Positions 52,833 through 61,415 of a stretch of DNA of 64,000 bases are shown here, one piece after another. Positions within the stretch are counted from its first letter, which is position 1, and each line of letters opens with the position of its first letter. The DNA lies in NCBI RefSeq assembly GCF_028743495.1, contig NZ_CP117968.1. One strand, 5' to 3'. This DNA is from Allobacillus halotolerans. GTDB lineage: Bacteria > Bacillota > Bacilli > Bacillales > Alkalibacillaceae. Under the pieces are notes generated by a model. The model searched no databases. It was not told the origin of the DNA and saw only the letters and a program-made list of their open reading frames with translations. A program made the translations under genes and the position numbers.

Positions 52833-53582
52833 TTATTTAACATTTTGTTTTGAGAGGGCAATCAATTGTTTAACTTCATGCGGCGTAAGCTTTCTATATT
52901 CTCCTGTTGGCAAGTTGCCTAAACTTAAGCTACCAAACCGATCGCGTTTCAACTTTTCCACACGGTATCCAAGTGCTTCAAACATTCTGCGTACTTGTCG
53001 ATTTTTTCCTTGATGTAAGGTAAGTTCGACAATACTTTTACCTTCCTTTACTTCTTTCCCTTTTTTTACATTACTGTCTATGATCCTTGCCTTCACACAT
53101 TTTAATCGCTCGCCTTGGTCAACGATTCCTTTTTTAAGCTTCGTAAGCTCTTCTTTAGAAACGAGTCCATTAACTTTTGCTACATACACCTTGTCCATTT
53201 GATATTTAGGGTGAATGAGTCGTTGGGTAAACTCACCGTCATTTGTCAACAATAGTAACCCTGACGTATCGTAATCAAGTCGACCGACCGGAAAAAGTCG
53301 TTCTTCAATTTCTTCCGGTAGTAAGTCAGTCACCACTTTCCTGTCTTTATCATCTTTTACAGCAGAAATAACACCTCGTGGTTTATTGACCATATAGTAA
53401 ACCGGTTCCTCTTTTTCGAGTTCAATTTGATCAACCTCTACTCGATCAGAAGGAGAAACCTTTGTACCTAATTCGGTTACTGTTTTTCCATTCACTTTAA
53501 CGCGGCCCTCTGTAATATACATTTCAGCTTTGCGTCGGGAAGTGACCCCGCTTTTTGCGATAACTTTCTGTAGTCGTTCCAT
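52833..53582 (-). CDS. rluB: 23S rRNA pseudouridine synthase RluB
   Basis: 249 aa. N-terminal S4 RNA-binding domain (MERLQKVIAKSGVTSRRKAE, 1-20 onward), then the RsuA-family catalytic domain with VGRLDYDTSGLLLLTNDGE, whose first Asp is catalytic, and QVRRMFEALGY. Start at ATG 53582 based on the conserved N-terminus; a GTG at 53603 is possible. Between spmB and resA as in B. subtilis. The 60 nt upstream are AT-rich and probably carry its promoter. Confidence 0.94.
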   Translation of the reverse strand: MERLQKVIAKSGVTSRRKAEMYITEGRVKVNGKTVTELGTKVSPSDRVEVDQIELEKEEPVYYMVNKPRGVISAVKDDKDRKVVTDLLPEEIEERLFPVGRLDYDTSGLLLLTNDGEFTQRLIHPKYQMDKVYVAKVNGLVSKEELTKLKKGIVDQGERLKCVKARIIDSNVKKGKEVKEGKSIVELTLHQGKNRQVRRMFEALGYRVEKLKRDRFGSLSLGNLPTGEYRKLTPHEVKQLIALSKQNVK

Positions 53583-53828
53583 ATGATTTGCCAACAATCT
53601 CACCTATTTTCTTCGAAGTCTATAAGTATCTTAACATATGTACATATTTACATACGACAAAAAAGGACTCCGTTCTCAAAGACAACATAAAATGACACTA
53701 AAACGAATGGATAAAATCAAAGCCAACTTCGAACGATTAAATTGTTGGTATATAAATCATTCGCTATAAAAACACTTTTTGTTTTCAGTGCGCACTTATC
53801 AAAATTTTTGTTATCAGGACCGCGTCTA

Positions 53829-53975
53829 CTACTACATTAAATCGCTATTCTTCAACGTTAATGAGAAATACTACTACATTAATTCGATTTGCTTCAACAT
53901 TGATTAACAAGACTTCAACATTAACTCGGGTGACTTCAACATTAATCAGCATGGCTTCAACATTCAAGCTTTCGC
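53829..53975. repeat. Tandem array of seven 21-bp units
   Basis: Seven contiguous units of exactly 21 bp start at 53829, 53850, 53871, 53892, 53913, 53934 and 53955. Each has a conserved 12-bp head, CTTCAACATTAA (type A) or CTACTACATTAA (type B), and a variable 9-bp tail; order is B, A, B, A, A, A, A. Because 21 is divisible by three, both strands give open heptapeptide repeats (for example INVE on the minus strand), but without start or ribosome site. Rest of the 558-nt gap (53583-54140): a terminator at 53980-54011 and nothing else recognisable. Confidence 0.9.
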
Positions 53976-53979
53976 ACAT

Positions 53980-54011
53980 AAAAAAACAAGCACCGACCAA
54001 AGTCAGTGCCT
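53980..54011 (-). terminator. Terminator of dacB-spmA-spmB
   Basis: GCACCGAC (53990-53997) / GTCAGTGC (54002-54009) with one mismatch; minus transcript continues TTGTTTTTTT. It lies 130 nt after the spmB stop and immediately beside the 21-bp array. Confidence 0.7.
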
Positions 54012-54140
54012 ACTTTATTCGTATGATCATTCTTTGCCATTGAAATCGAGCTTACCTTTGATACGCAAGTCTATGTATTTTAGCTGAATTCAACGATTCG
54101 TTTTTATTTAGATCCAGTTAATTCCATCGAATGCAATCCA

Positions 54141-54665
54141 TTAACCAAATAATAAGTAACAAACAATTAACGAAGCAGTAATTCCGATCAAATCGGCCAA
54201 CAATCCTACTTTTAACGCATCACCCATTTTTTTGATTTGAACAGCACCGAAGTAAACAGTCAATACATATAACGTCGTATCCGTACTCCCTTGCATGGTA
54301 GAAGCTAATTTTCCTAAAAAAGAATCAGGTCCTTCGTTTTGGATAATATCTGTCGCAACACCTAGGGAAGCTGTACCAGAGATCGGTCGAGTCAATGCTA
54401 ATGGTACGATATCCGGCGGAATATGGAAAATGGACAAAATCGGTTCCAGCAGATGAACAAAAGCATCCAATGCTCCGGAAGCACGAAAGATTGTAATGGA
54501 CACGAGCATACCTAATAAGAAAGGAAGTAATGAAACAGCCATCGAGACCCCTTCCTTACCACCTTCAACAAAAGCTTCATACGTAGGTACTTTTTTATAA
54601 GTTCCATAAAGTAAAACCGATAAAATGAGGAGCGGAATAATCATGTTACTCACGTGAACAAGCAT
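54141..54665 (-). CDS. spmB: Spore maturation protein B
   Basis: 174 aa membrane protein of the nucleoside-recognition (Gate) family. About five helices; GTASLGVATDI and QGSTDTTLYVLTVYFGAV segments are typical. Needed with SpmA for normal spore core dehydration. Directly abuts spmA with no gap. Confidence 0.93.
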   Translation of the reverse strand: MLVHVSNMIIPLLILSVLLYGTYKKVPTYEAFVEGGKEGVSMAVSLLPFLLGMLVSITIFRASGALDAFVHLLEPILSIFHIPPDIVPLALTRPISGTASLGVATDIIQNEGPDSFLGKLASTMQGSTDTTLYVLTVYFGAVQIKKMGDALKVGLLADLIGITASLIVCYLLFG

Positions 54666-55253
54666 TTATAAGCTCCTTTGTCTCCGGTAATAAAAGAAAC
54701 GATCAATTAACAACGCCCCTATGGTGGATACTAATGTTGCCATAATGGTTGCTCCGACAATTTCGGTTGGTGCAATCGAATCATATTTCATCCGTATTGC
54801 AATCATGGTTGTGGGTATTAACGTAACACTGGATGTATTCAGTGCTAAAAATGTAATCATTGATCGTGAAGCTTCCGGGCGGTCATGATTCAACTTCTTC
54901 AATGATTGCATAGCTTTTATGCCGAACGGTGTAGCGGCATGACCGAGACCAAAAATGTTTGAAGAAAAGTTCGATAAAATATAACCCATGGCGGGATGAT
55001 CTCGTGGGATATCAGGAAATAATCGCTTAAATAACGGACGAAAAAGTTTTGCTAGCTTGTCCAGCAATCCTGCTTTTTCCGCTATTTGCATAAGCCCTAA
55101 CCAAAATACCAAAACACTGACGAGTGTAATCGTTAAAGCAACCGCTTCTTCTGCTCCAGCGAAAATTGCTTCGTTGACTTCTTCCATCGTTCCATTAAAC
55201 AAGGCATAAATAATTCCGATTGAAGCCAGTCCTGCCCATATGATATTTACCAT
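54666..55253 (-). CDS. spmA: Spore maturation protein A
   Basis: 195 aa membrane protein paralogous to SpmB. Conserved FSSNIFGLGHAATPFGIKAM (~95-114) and LALNTSSVTLIPTTMIAIR. Acts with SpmB in spore dehydration. Overlaps the dacB end by 7 nt, so the trio is a single unit. Confidence 0.94.
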   Translation of the reverse strand: MVNIIWAGLASIGIIYALFNGTMEEVNEAIFAGAEEAVALTITLVSVLVFWLGLMQIAEKAGLLDKLAKLFRPLFKRLFPDIPRDHPAMGYILSNFSSNIFGLGHAATPFGIKAMQSLKKLNHDRPEASRSMITFLALNTSSVTLIPTTMIAIRMKYDSIAPTEIVGATIMATLVSTIGALLIDRFFYYRRQRSL

Positions 55254-56143
55254 ATAGAAGCCCCCTGCATTTGACGGAATGTTTCGATATAGAGTTCTAG
55301 AAAATAGGAGTCACTAGCATCTGCATGAATCGGTAAATCCGGTTTTTTAGCTAATTCTTGAAATGCATAGTCATAAAGTTTTTTATGATCATTCCAATCA
55401 TCAGATGCATGAAGTGTCACAACAACAATTTCTTCTCCTTCATGCTCAGCTGTCGTGACGAGTGTTCGACCAGCTTTTTTGGTAAATCCTGTCTTCCCGC
55501 CAGTACAATATTCACCGTAAGTTGTCAGCAACTTGTTTTTGTTGAACCAATAGTAATCACCGTTTATCGGCAGGTGCTTTTCCGTTCCAAAAATCTCTCT
55601 GAAATCGTCGTTTTTATTCATTGCATGGGCTGTAATGAGCGCCATATCATATGCACTGGAATAATGATTTTCTTCTTCTAGTCCATGTGGATTCTGAAAT
55701 GAACTATTCTTCATTCCTAGCCAATCCACCGTCTCATTCATCAAGAAGGCAAACCCTTTCACACTTCCGCCGACGTGTTCAGCGATTGCCGTTGCTGCGT
55801 CATTACCTGAACGAAGCATGAGTCCATAAATTAAGTCTTCCAATGAATATTGCTGATCTACTTCTAAATAAATCGACGATCCTTCCATCATCGATGCTTC
55901 TTTTGATATACGTACTTGGTCGTCCAAGCTGCCGTGCTCTAATGCAACAAAGGCAGTCACGATTTTGGTGATACTTGCGACGGAGGATTTTTCATTCATT
56001 TGTTTATCGTAAAGTACTTCCATCGTATTCATATCTAAAACAACAGCTTTTTCTGCAGAAATATCAGGTGACGCATCCGTGCCGTATGGATTCACCAACA
56101 TTGCTGTTACGATCAATGACAGAAAAATAGCCAGCTTTTTCAT
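55247..56143 (-). CDS. dacB: D-alanyl-D-alanine carboxypeptidase DacB (PBP5*-like), short form
   Basis: Trims cortex peptidoglycan side chains during sporulation. 298 aa: cleavable signal (1-~24), active-site SITK (Ser57-Lys60), SGN (112-114) and KTG (217-219), so the penicillin-binding fold is complete. B. subtilis DacB is ~380 aa with an extra C-terminal domain, which is missing here; the stop overlaps spmA, so this is the natural end. Named by synteny with spmAB; DacF is the closest alternative. Confidence 0.88.
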   Translation of the reverse strand: MKKLAIFLSLIVTAMLVNPYGTDASPDISAEKAVVLDMNTMEVLYDKQMNEKSSVASITKIVTAFVALEHGSLDDQVRISKEASMMEGSSIYLEVDQQYSLEDLIYGLMLRSGNDAATAIAEHVGGSVKGFAFLMNETVDWLGMKNSSFQNPHGLEEENHYSSAYDMALITAHAMNKNDDFREIFGTEKHLPINGDYYWFNKNKLLTTYGEYCTGGKTGFTKKAGRTLVTTAEHEGEEIVVVTLHASDDWNDHKKLYDYAFQELAKKPDLPIHADASDSYFLELYIETFRQMQGASIW

Positions 56144-56322
56144 TGTCCAATTTCACATCCATTCATGCTTGTCTAGTTATTTATAGATATGAACTGATAC
56201 TTGCTGATATGATTGCCTAATTGAAAAAAGACTGTAGCGCAAAAGGACGATCGATGGAATGGTCATGATGGGGTAATCGGTGACTGTGAGACGTGAATGA
56301 CTTTTTAGAAAGCGAACTCCAC

Positions 56323-56371
56323 AAAAAAACCCGAACTAAGATCACTTGGTAACTGTCTTAGTTCGGGTTTA
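56323..56371. terminator. Terminator of ypuI/scp genes
   Basis: AACCCGAACTAAGA (56328-56341) / TCTTAGTTCGGGTT (56356-56369), 14-bp perfect stem with A-run before it, so active on the minus strand; also T-rich after it. Confidence 0.85.
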
Positions 56372-56405
56372 CATAAATTCTTCTTGTTGATCAAACTGTT
56401 TTAAT

Positions 56406-56873
56406 TTAAGAGATTTCTTGTGATAAATATTCTAATTGGTTTCGTAAGTCCAAAAATATCGGCTCAAGTTTCCGCGTTAATTCGTTGATTTCCTCTCCAG
56501 GATTTTCAATAAAATCAATTGCATTCTTATTTTGATAAGAAGCCCGGCTGTCCTCAAACCATAAGTCAACATTCGGTGAGAAAAAAGAATCGACACATTT
56601 TACGGAAATTCCTCTTAAGATACGATCGATGTTCTTTGCATTGATATTTTTTCCATTTGCGAATGGATAAATCGCCCTCTTACCTTCTGTTGAATAGGCT
56701 TCTAGCAGTCTGAATTGTTTAATGACTTGTTGAATATATTCTTTTCTTAATTCCTTATTTCCATTAACCAAGTGTTCGGCAGAATGATGATTATGAAAGT
56801 CTTCTAAAATATTCTCTATACGTCCAAGCTCGTCAAAAACTTTTTGTGCTTGTGACTTTCTTCCTGTACGCAT
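56406..56873 (-). CDS. ypuI: DUF3907 protein YpuI
   Basis: 155 aa, charged and mostly helical, no membrane segment or catalytic motif. QVIKQFRLLEAYSTEGKRAI and the SYQNKNAIDFIENP region resemble YpuI, and it sits between scpB and dacB as in B. subtilis. Function unknown. Slightly shorter than B. subtilis YpuI (~180 aa as I recall). Confidence 0.75.
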   Translation of the reverse strand: MRTGRKSQAQKVFDELGRIENILEDFHNHHSAEHLVNGNKELRKEYIQQVIKQFRLLEAYSTEGKRAIYPFANGKNINAKNIDRILRGISVKCVDSFFSPNVDLWFEDSRASYQNKNAIDFIENPGEEINELTRKLEPIFLDLRNQLEYLSQEIS

Positions 56874-56897
56874 TGGTTGGTAGGGACCCCCTTAATA

Positions 56898-57488
56898 TTA
56901 TTGAGCTGCCTTTTCGTTCTCTTCAGCCAGTTCATTAAAAAATAAGTCTGATTCCAGTAATGCTTCGTCTAAATCCTCTTCCGTTAATGGTGGTAAATCA
57001 TCTAACGAAGTTAATCCGAAGAATGTCAAAAATTCTCTTGTTGTTTGATAAAGAATCGGTCGACCACTTGTATCTTTTCTCCCGGCTTCCTCTATTAAAT
57101 ATCGAGACATTAACGTCTGAACTGGCCCATCACATTTCACACCGCGAATTTCTTCCATTTCGACTTTTGTGATTGGTTGTTTATAAGCTATAATCGCTAA
57201 TGTTTCTAAGGATGCCTGTGATAACCGCGAGGATACATTGGACTGTTGCATTTTTTCATAATAAGCAGCATGGTCTGGCTTGGTTGTCAGATAGTGGATG
57301 CCCCTTACTTCTAAAATAGATAATCCACGTTGTCCATGTTCATAGTCATATTTTAATTCGTTTATTAATAATTTAATAGCATCCTCATCTATATCAAGAA
57401 TATTCTTGATTTGTTTATTTGATAACCCCTCATCACCGGAAACAAACAACAAACCTTCCAGGACACCTTTCATTTCATTTAACTCCAT
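56898..57488 (-). CDS. scpB: Segregation and condensation protein B
   Basis: 196 aa. Two winged helices; the family block SQASLETLAIIAYKQPITKVEMEEIRGV (split at ~88-115) is intact. Partner of ScpA and SMC in chromosome condensation and segregation. Overlaps scpA by 10 nt. Confidence 0.95.
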   Translation of the reverse strand: MELNEMKGVLEGLLFVSGDEGLSNKQIKNILDIDEDAIKLLINELKYDYEHGQRGLSILEVRGIHYLTTKPDHAAYYEKMQQSNVSSRLSQASLETLAIIAYKQPITKVEMEEIRGVKCDGPVQTLMSRYLIEEAGRKDTSGRPILYQTTREFLTFFGLTSLDDLPPLTEEDLDEALLESDLFFNELAEENEKAAQ

Positions 57489-58237
57489 TGAATTTCCCCC
57501 GTTAGCTGGACCGTAATTGAGTCGAAGTTTTGGTTTTGAATACAGGTGACTTGCATGCTTTTCATTAATTCCAAGATCGCGAGAAATGTCGCAACAACTT
57601 CTGCTCTTTTTTGATAAGAGAAAAGTTCATCAAAGGATTTTTTACCATGGTGGTCATTTAATGCATTTAAAACTTCATCCATTCTTTTCTCAATCGAGAT
57701 TTCCTGTCTCTGTACAGTTGTTTCCATTGGAGCTAATAATTGTTTTCTGCGTAACACTTTTTGAAAAGCTTGTGTCAGATCAACAATATCTAGTTCATTA
57801 CTTCTTTCGACTTTTATTTCGCTTTGATAAACGGAAAGGTCAGTGGCCGGTCGCATGTGCGTCCGAAAATGTTCCTGCTCTCTTTCTTTTAGTCCAGCGG
57901 CTGCTTCCTTAAACTTACGGTATTCAATCAGTTTAGCAATTAGCTCATCTCGTAAGTCCTCTTCATACTCGTCCTCCATTTCCACTTCTTGCTTCGGCAA
58001 AAGCATTTGACTCTTGATCGCAAGCAATGTTGCGGCCATGACCAAGTATTCACTGGCAATGTCCAACTGCAGTTCTTGCATTGTACGTATGTAATTCATG
58101 TATTGGTCTGCGACATCCTTTAAAGGAACCTCATATATATCGATTTCATATTGATTAACTAAATGCAATAATAAATCTAAAGGACCTTCAAAGGTATCGA
58201 ATTTCACTTGATAAGTATGGTTATTGGACAAATGCAT
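57479..58237 (-). CDS. scpA: Segregation and condensation protein A
   Basis: 252 aa kleisin subunit bridging SMC heads. FDTFEGPLDLLLHLVNQYEIDIYEV (within ~13-37) and ASEYLVMAATLLAIKSQMLLP are diagnostic. Start at the ATG giving MHLSNNHTYQVKF (58237); the frame extends to 58387 but that part overlaps the divergent ypuF start and has no family match. Confidence 0.94.
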   Translation of the reverse strand: MHLSNNHTYQVKFDTFEGPLDLLLHLVNQYEIDIYEVPLKDVADQYMNYIRTMQELQLDIASEYLVMAATLLAIKSQMLLPKQEVEMEDEYEEDLRDELIAKLIEYRKFKEAAAGLKEREQEHFRTHMRPATDLSVYQSEIKVERSNELDIVDLTQAFQKVLRRKQLLAPMETTVQRQEISIEKRMDEVLNALNDHHGKKSFDELFSYQKRAEVVATFLAILELMKSMQVTCIQNQNFDSITVQLTGEIQWS

Positions 58238-58318
58238 CACTCTTTCGTGACCGACAGTGTATATTGAGATTCTATCAAATTTTCGAATGAAAGGGAATAA
58301 CAATAAGGGAGACGGCCT

Positions 58319-58795
58319 ATGTATCCGAAACAATTTCTTGAATATCTTTACGAATTCCATTATACAAGAGACTATTTTGAGTGTCATGAGGTGTTAGAGG
58401 ATTTTTGGAAAAACAAGACGGAAATGAAACGAGATTCGGTTTGGACTGGGTTGATTCAATTAGCTGTCAGCTTATATCATTACAGGCGTGGGAATATGGT
58501 AGGTGCAAAAAAATTAATCGATCGTTGCAATGAAAAGTTAATGGAGCATCCAGATGAGTTAGATTGCTTAGGCTTGTCTAACCGCGAACTACTCACACTC
58601 GTATCAGATCTTCAATATAATATTGATGCCAATGTGCCGTACAAAAGTGTTGACTTACCAATCGCCAGTGAAAAATTAAAAGAAAAACTCCAACACTTCG
58701 CCATTCAAAAAAATGAGCACACGGAATATGCTTATCAGGTTACCGACGAGCGAGTCATCCACCGTCACCTCAAAGAATTTCGTAATGATCATTAA
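58319..58795 (+). CDS. ypuF: DUF309 protein YpuF
   Basis: 158 aa soluble helical protein. N-terminal FHYTRDYFECHEVLEDFWK (~13-31) is the DUF309 signature, with His/Glu residues that could bind metal. Function unknown. Divergent from scpA; here it is on the opposite strand to its neighbours, AGGGAG 6 nt before the ATG. Confidence 0.8.
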   Translation: MYPKQFLEYLYEFHYTRDYFECHEVLEDFWKNKTEMKRDSVWTGLIQLAVSLYHYRRGNMVGAKKLIDRCNEKLMEHPDELDCLGLSNRELLTLVSDLQYNIDANVPYKSVDLPIASEKLKEKLQHFAIQKNEHTEYAYQVTDERVIHRHLKEFRNDH

Positions 58796-58895
58796 GTCTT
58801 CGATATTCCACACATTTGTAAACGTCATTTGAGTATGCGATTCTCATTCATCTTTTCCTGAAATTCTCACACTCATTTCTCTACTTTTTCCTGTA

Positions 58896-58948
58896 TAAAA
58901 ACAAACTGCCCATCCTACTCATTACTCGAGTGAATTGGGCAGTTTATT
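58896..58948. terminator. Shared terminator of ypuF and ribT
   Basis: AAACTGCCCA (58903-58912) / TGGGCAGTTT (58936-58945); the minus transcript continues GTTTTTATA, and the plus strand also gives T-rich sequence. Overlaps the ribT stop by 1 nt. Confidence 0.8.
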
Positions 58949-59295
58949 TATTCTTCTTCTTTACAAGCTTCGAAAAATTCATTGGTGAATTCATTACCGC
59001 ACACATCGCGTTCCTCATAAAGCTCTTTAACTGCTTGAACCATCTTCTTGCCAATTCCTTGGTTTCGATACGATGGATTAACGCTAATATGTTGGACGAC
59101 AACTTTTTCGTCTTCCAGGCGGACACCAATTGTCCCTAGAACCTCTTCCTCTTTCCACAAGTACAATTGCCAATTCTCATTACTTTCATATTCATTGATT
59201 GTTTCTTGTAGTTTCTTTACTTTTTTTTCTTCGGGCATAAAGGAAAGAAGACCCATGGCAATTTTTTCAAAACTTTTCTTAAACTTGATTAACAT
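58948..59295 (-). CDS. ribT: GNAT-type acetyltransferase RibT
   Basis: 115 aa. KFKKSFEKIAMGLLSFMPEEK at the N-terminus and the acetyl-CoA motif HISVNPSYRNQGIGKKMV (~69-86) match B. subtilis RibT. There it is the last gene of the riboflavin operon; here no ribDEAH genes and no FMN-riboswitch-like sequence lie upstream, only ppiB. Substrate unknown to me. Confidence 0.9.
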   Translation of the reverse strand: MLIKFKKSFEKIAMGLLSFMPEEKKVKKLQETINEYESNENWQLYLWKEEEVLGTIGVRLEDEKVVVQHISVNPSYRNQGIGKKMVQAVKELYEERDVCGNEFTNEFFEACKEEE

Positions 59296-59453
59296 ATTAA
59301 CCCCTCTTTAACAAAAGGATTTCTCTTTCAATCCTTCAATCTTTGAGAATTCTATGAATTACAATTCACTGAAAAATTCACAAAAAAAGTTTGTCGAGTA
59401 GTAATAGTAACACCATTTTATCCCAAAAATCAAGATTCAATACGATTGATGTT

Positions 59454-59885
59454 CTATTCTTCGATCGTCACCTTCTGCATCACATCGCCGACTTTTACTC
59501 GGTCTACAACGTCCATGCCTTCAACCACTTTTCCGAATACGGTATGAACACCGTCTAAATGAGGTTGAGCTTCAAAACAAATGAAGAACTGGCTTCCACC
59601 TGTATCTTTACCGGCATGTGCCATGGATAAAGAACCTCTCTCATGTTTATTCGGATTTCCTTCCGTTTCACATTTAATCGTATATCCTGGACCGCCTGTT
59701 CCATTACCATTTGGGTCGCCACCCTGAATGACGAATCCTGGAATCACTCGGTGGAACGTTAAACCATCATAAAAATTCTTTTTTGCTAAGCTGACGAAGT
59801 TTTCAACCGTTCCTGGAGCATCTTCTTCAAATAAATCGATCTTAATTTGTTCACCGTTTTCAAATTGAATTGTTGCTTTTTTCAT
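59454..59885 (-). CDS. ppiB: Peptidyl-prolyl cis-trans isomerase B (cyclophilin)
   Basis: 143 aa. FHRVIPGFVIQGGDPNGNGTGGPGY (within ~42-66), SLSMAHAGKDTGGSQFFIC and VFGKVVEGMDVVDRV are the cyclophilin core with the catalytic Arg. Cytoplasmic, no signal. Lies 20 nt downstream of lysA as in B. subtilis. Confidence 0.97.
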   Translation of the reverse strand: MKKATIQFENGEQIKIDLFEEDAPGTVENFVSLAKKNFYDGLTFHRVIPGFVIQGGDPNGNGTGGPGYTIKCETEGNPNKHERGSLSMAHAGKDTGGSQFFICFEAQPHLDGVHTVFGKVVEGMDVVDRVKVGDVMQKVTIEE

Positions 59886-59905
59886 TGTTTATTCCTCCAA
59901 TTCGT

Positions 59906-61183
59906 TTATTCATAGCTTAAATCAAATCGAGTTAAATCCGTGTATTTTTCACGTTGGACAACGAGCTGATCTTTTCCATCTTCAACAAACACAACCGCAG
60001 CTTTAGGAAAGCGGTTATAATGGCTTGCCATTGCATACCCGTAAGCACCTGTAGAAAACACAGCTAAGTAGTCACCGGATTCGATTGTCGGGGTCTTCAA
60101 GTCCCAGATAAGCATATCACCAGACTCACAACATTTACCAGCAATTGATACTTCTTCGGACAACGGTTCATTTATTTTATTTGCGACAACCGCTTGATAC
60201 TTAGCTTGGTAAAGTGCCGGGCGAATATTATCTGTCATGCCACCGTCTACGGACGCATATTTTCGAACGTTCTCAACTTCCTTCAATGATCCGACAGTAT
60301 ATAATGTTGTTCCAGCATCGCCGACAATAGACCTGCCTGGTTCAATCCAAATTTCTGGGATGGCTAAATTCAACCTTTGTGCTTCCATTTTGACACAATC
60401 TGTCAATGTAACAACATATTGATTCAAAGGCAACGGTTGATCGCTCTCCGTATACTTAATGCCGAACCCTCCGCCCAGATTGACAACTTCGGCATCGTAT
60501 TGAAATTGTTTTTTCCAATGATCAAGTAATTGAAAGAGCTTTTTAATCGCCATTTCAAAACCCGTTGTCTCAAATATTTGGGATCCAATATGTGAGTGAA
60601 TTCCTAACACATGGAATCGTGGATGATTAAGTAGTCGTTTCAATGCCTCGTCAGCTTGGTCACTATTCAAATCAAAACCAAACTTGGAGTCTTCTTGACC
60701 AGTCAATATATAATCATGTGTATGTGCTTCAATTCCTGGCGTGACTCGAAGCAATACTTCCACAGCTGTATCTTTTTCCTCAAGCAAAGCTTCCAACAAA
60801 GAGATTTCATAAAAATTGTCAACGACAATACAACCGATCCCACTCTCAATTGCCATTTTTAACTCATCTTCGCTTTTGTTGTTTCCATGCATATGAATTT
60901 TTTCTACAGGAAAACCAGCTTCTAATGCAGTATGTAATTCTCCTTGAGAAACGACATCCAAGCTTAGTTTCTCTTGCTTTGCTACTTGAAGCATTGCTAT
61001 AGAAGAAAAGGCCTTACTCGCATATGCGACCTGAAAAGGAATCCCCGATTCTTCAAAAGTTCTGACAAAAGCACGAGCATTTTCTCTAATCTTTTTAACG
61101 TCATAGACAAACAAAGGTGTCCCATACTTCTCGATCAAATCGATTGAATCAATACCACCAATATGCAAATGGTTATTACTCAT
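59906..61183 (-). CDS. lysA: Diaminopimelate decarboxylase
   Basis: PLP enzyme making lysine from meso-diaminopimelate. 425 aa. PLP-Lys in VAYASKAFSS (~48-57), HSHIGSQI (~195-202), GGGFGIKY and the dimer-contributed CESGDML motif (~340) are present. Upstream (61184-61415) only a hairpin is seen; I find no lysine riboswitch there. Confidence 0.97.
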   Translation of the reverse strand: MSNNHLHIGGIDSIDLIEKYGTPLFVYDVKKIRENARAFVRTFEESGIPFQVAYASKAFSSIAMLQVAKQEKLSLDVVSQGELHTALEAGFPVEKIHMHGNNKSEDELKMAIESGIGCIVVDNFYEISLLEALLEEKDTAVEVLLRVTPGIEAHTHDYILTGQEDSKFGFDLNSDQADEALKRLLNHPRFHVLGIHSHIGSQIFETTGFEMAIKKLFQLLDHWKKQFQYDAEVVNLGGGFGIKYTESDQPLPLNQYVVTLTDCVKMEAQRLNLAIPEIWIEPGRSIVGDAGTTLYTVGSLKEVENVRKYASVDGGMTDNIRPALYQAKYQAVVANKINEPLSEEVSIAGKCCESGDMLIWDLKTPTIESGDYLAVFSTGAYGYAMASHYNRFPKAAVVFVEDGKDQLVVQREKYTDLTRFDLSYE

Positions 61184-61321
61184 TAATTATCTCACCTTTT
61201 CTCTTTGAAGCAAAGCTAATAAAAATAACTTATCACAAGTTACACACACTTTTCAATTTTAATACTACATTTTTATGACAACTATTGATGACGGTTGGTG
61301 TTTTGGCGAAAGAATCAAGTA

Positions 61322-61365
61322 ACACCCGTATGACGATTAAGATCGATTAATCATCGTACGGGTGT
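61322..61365. terminator. Hairpin between spoVAF and lysA, probable terminator
   Basis: ACACCCGTA (61322-61330) / TACGGGTGT (61357-61365) with inner GATTAA/TTAATC. The T-run is poor on both strands, so termination is likely but not sure. Confidence 0.55.
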
Positions 61366-61415
61366 CAAACATTTGTAAAACTATATCCCAATCACTTGAT
61401 TTAACAACTTTTTTA

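Noticed and set aside
53829..53975. CRISPR array
   Set aside because: Units are 21 bp with only 9-bp variable parts and imperfect heads, and no cas gene is in the window.
53861..54043. Plus-strand 60-aa ORF with repeating TSTLxxx heptads
   Set aside because: It is only the translation of the 21-bp array running into a terminator; no ribosome site.
58237..58387. 50-residue N-terminal extension of ScpA
   Set aside because: Overlaps the divergent ypuF start and is not conserved in ScpA.
59296..59453. FMN riboswitch upstream of ribT
   Set aside because: No RFN-element consensus segments can be seen; the gap is AT-rich and featureless.
61184..61415. Lysine riboswitch upstream of lysA
   Set aside because: Only one hairpin is present and no L-box core is recognisable.
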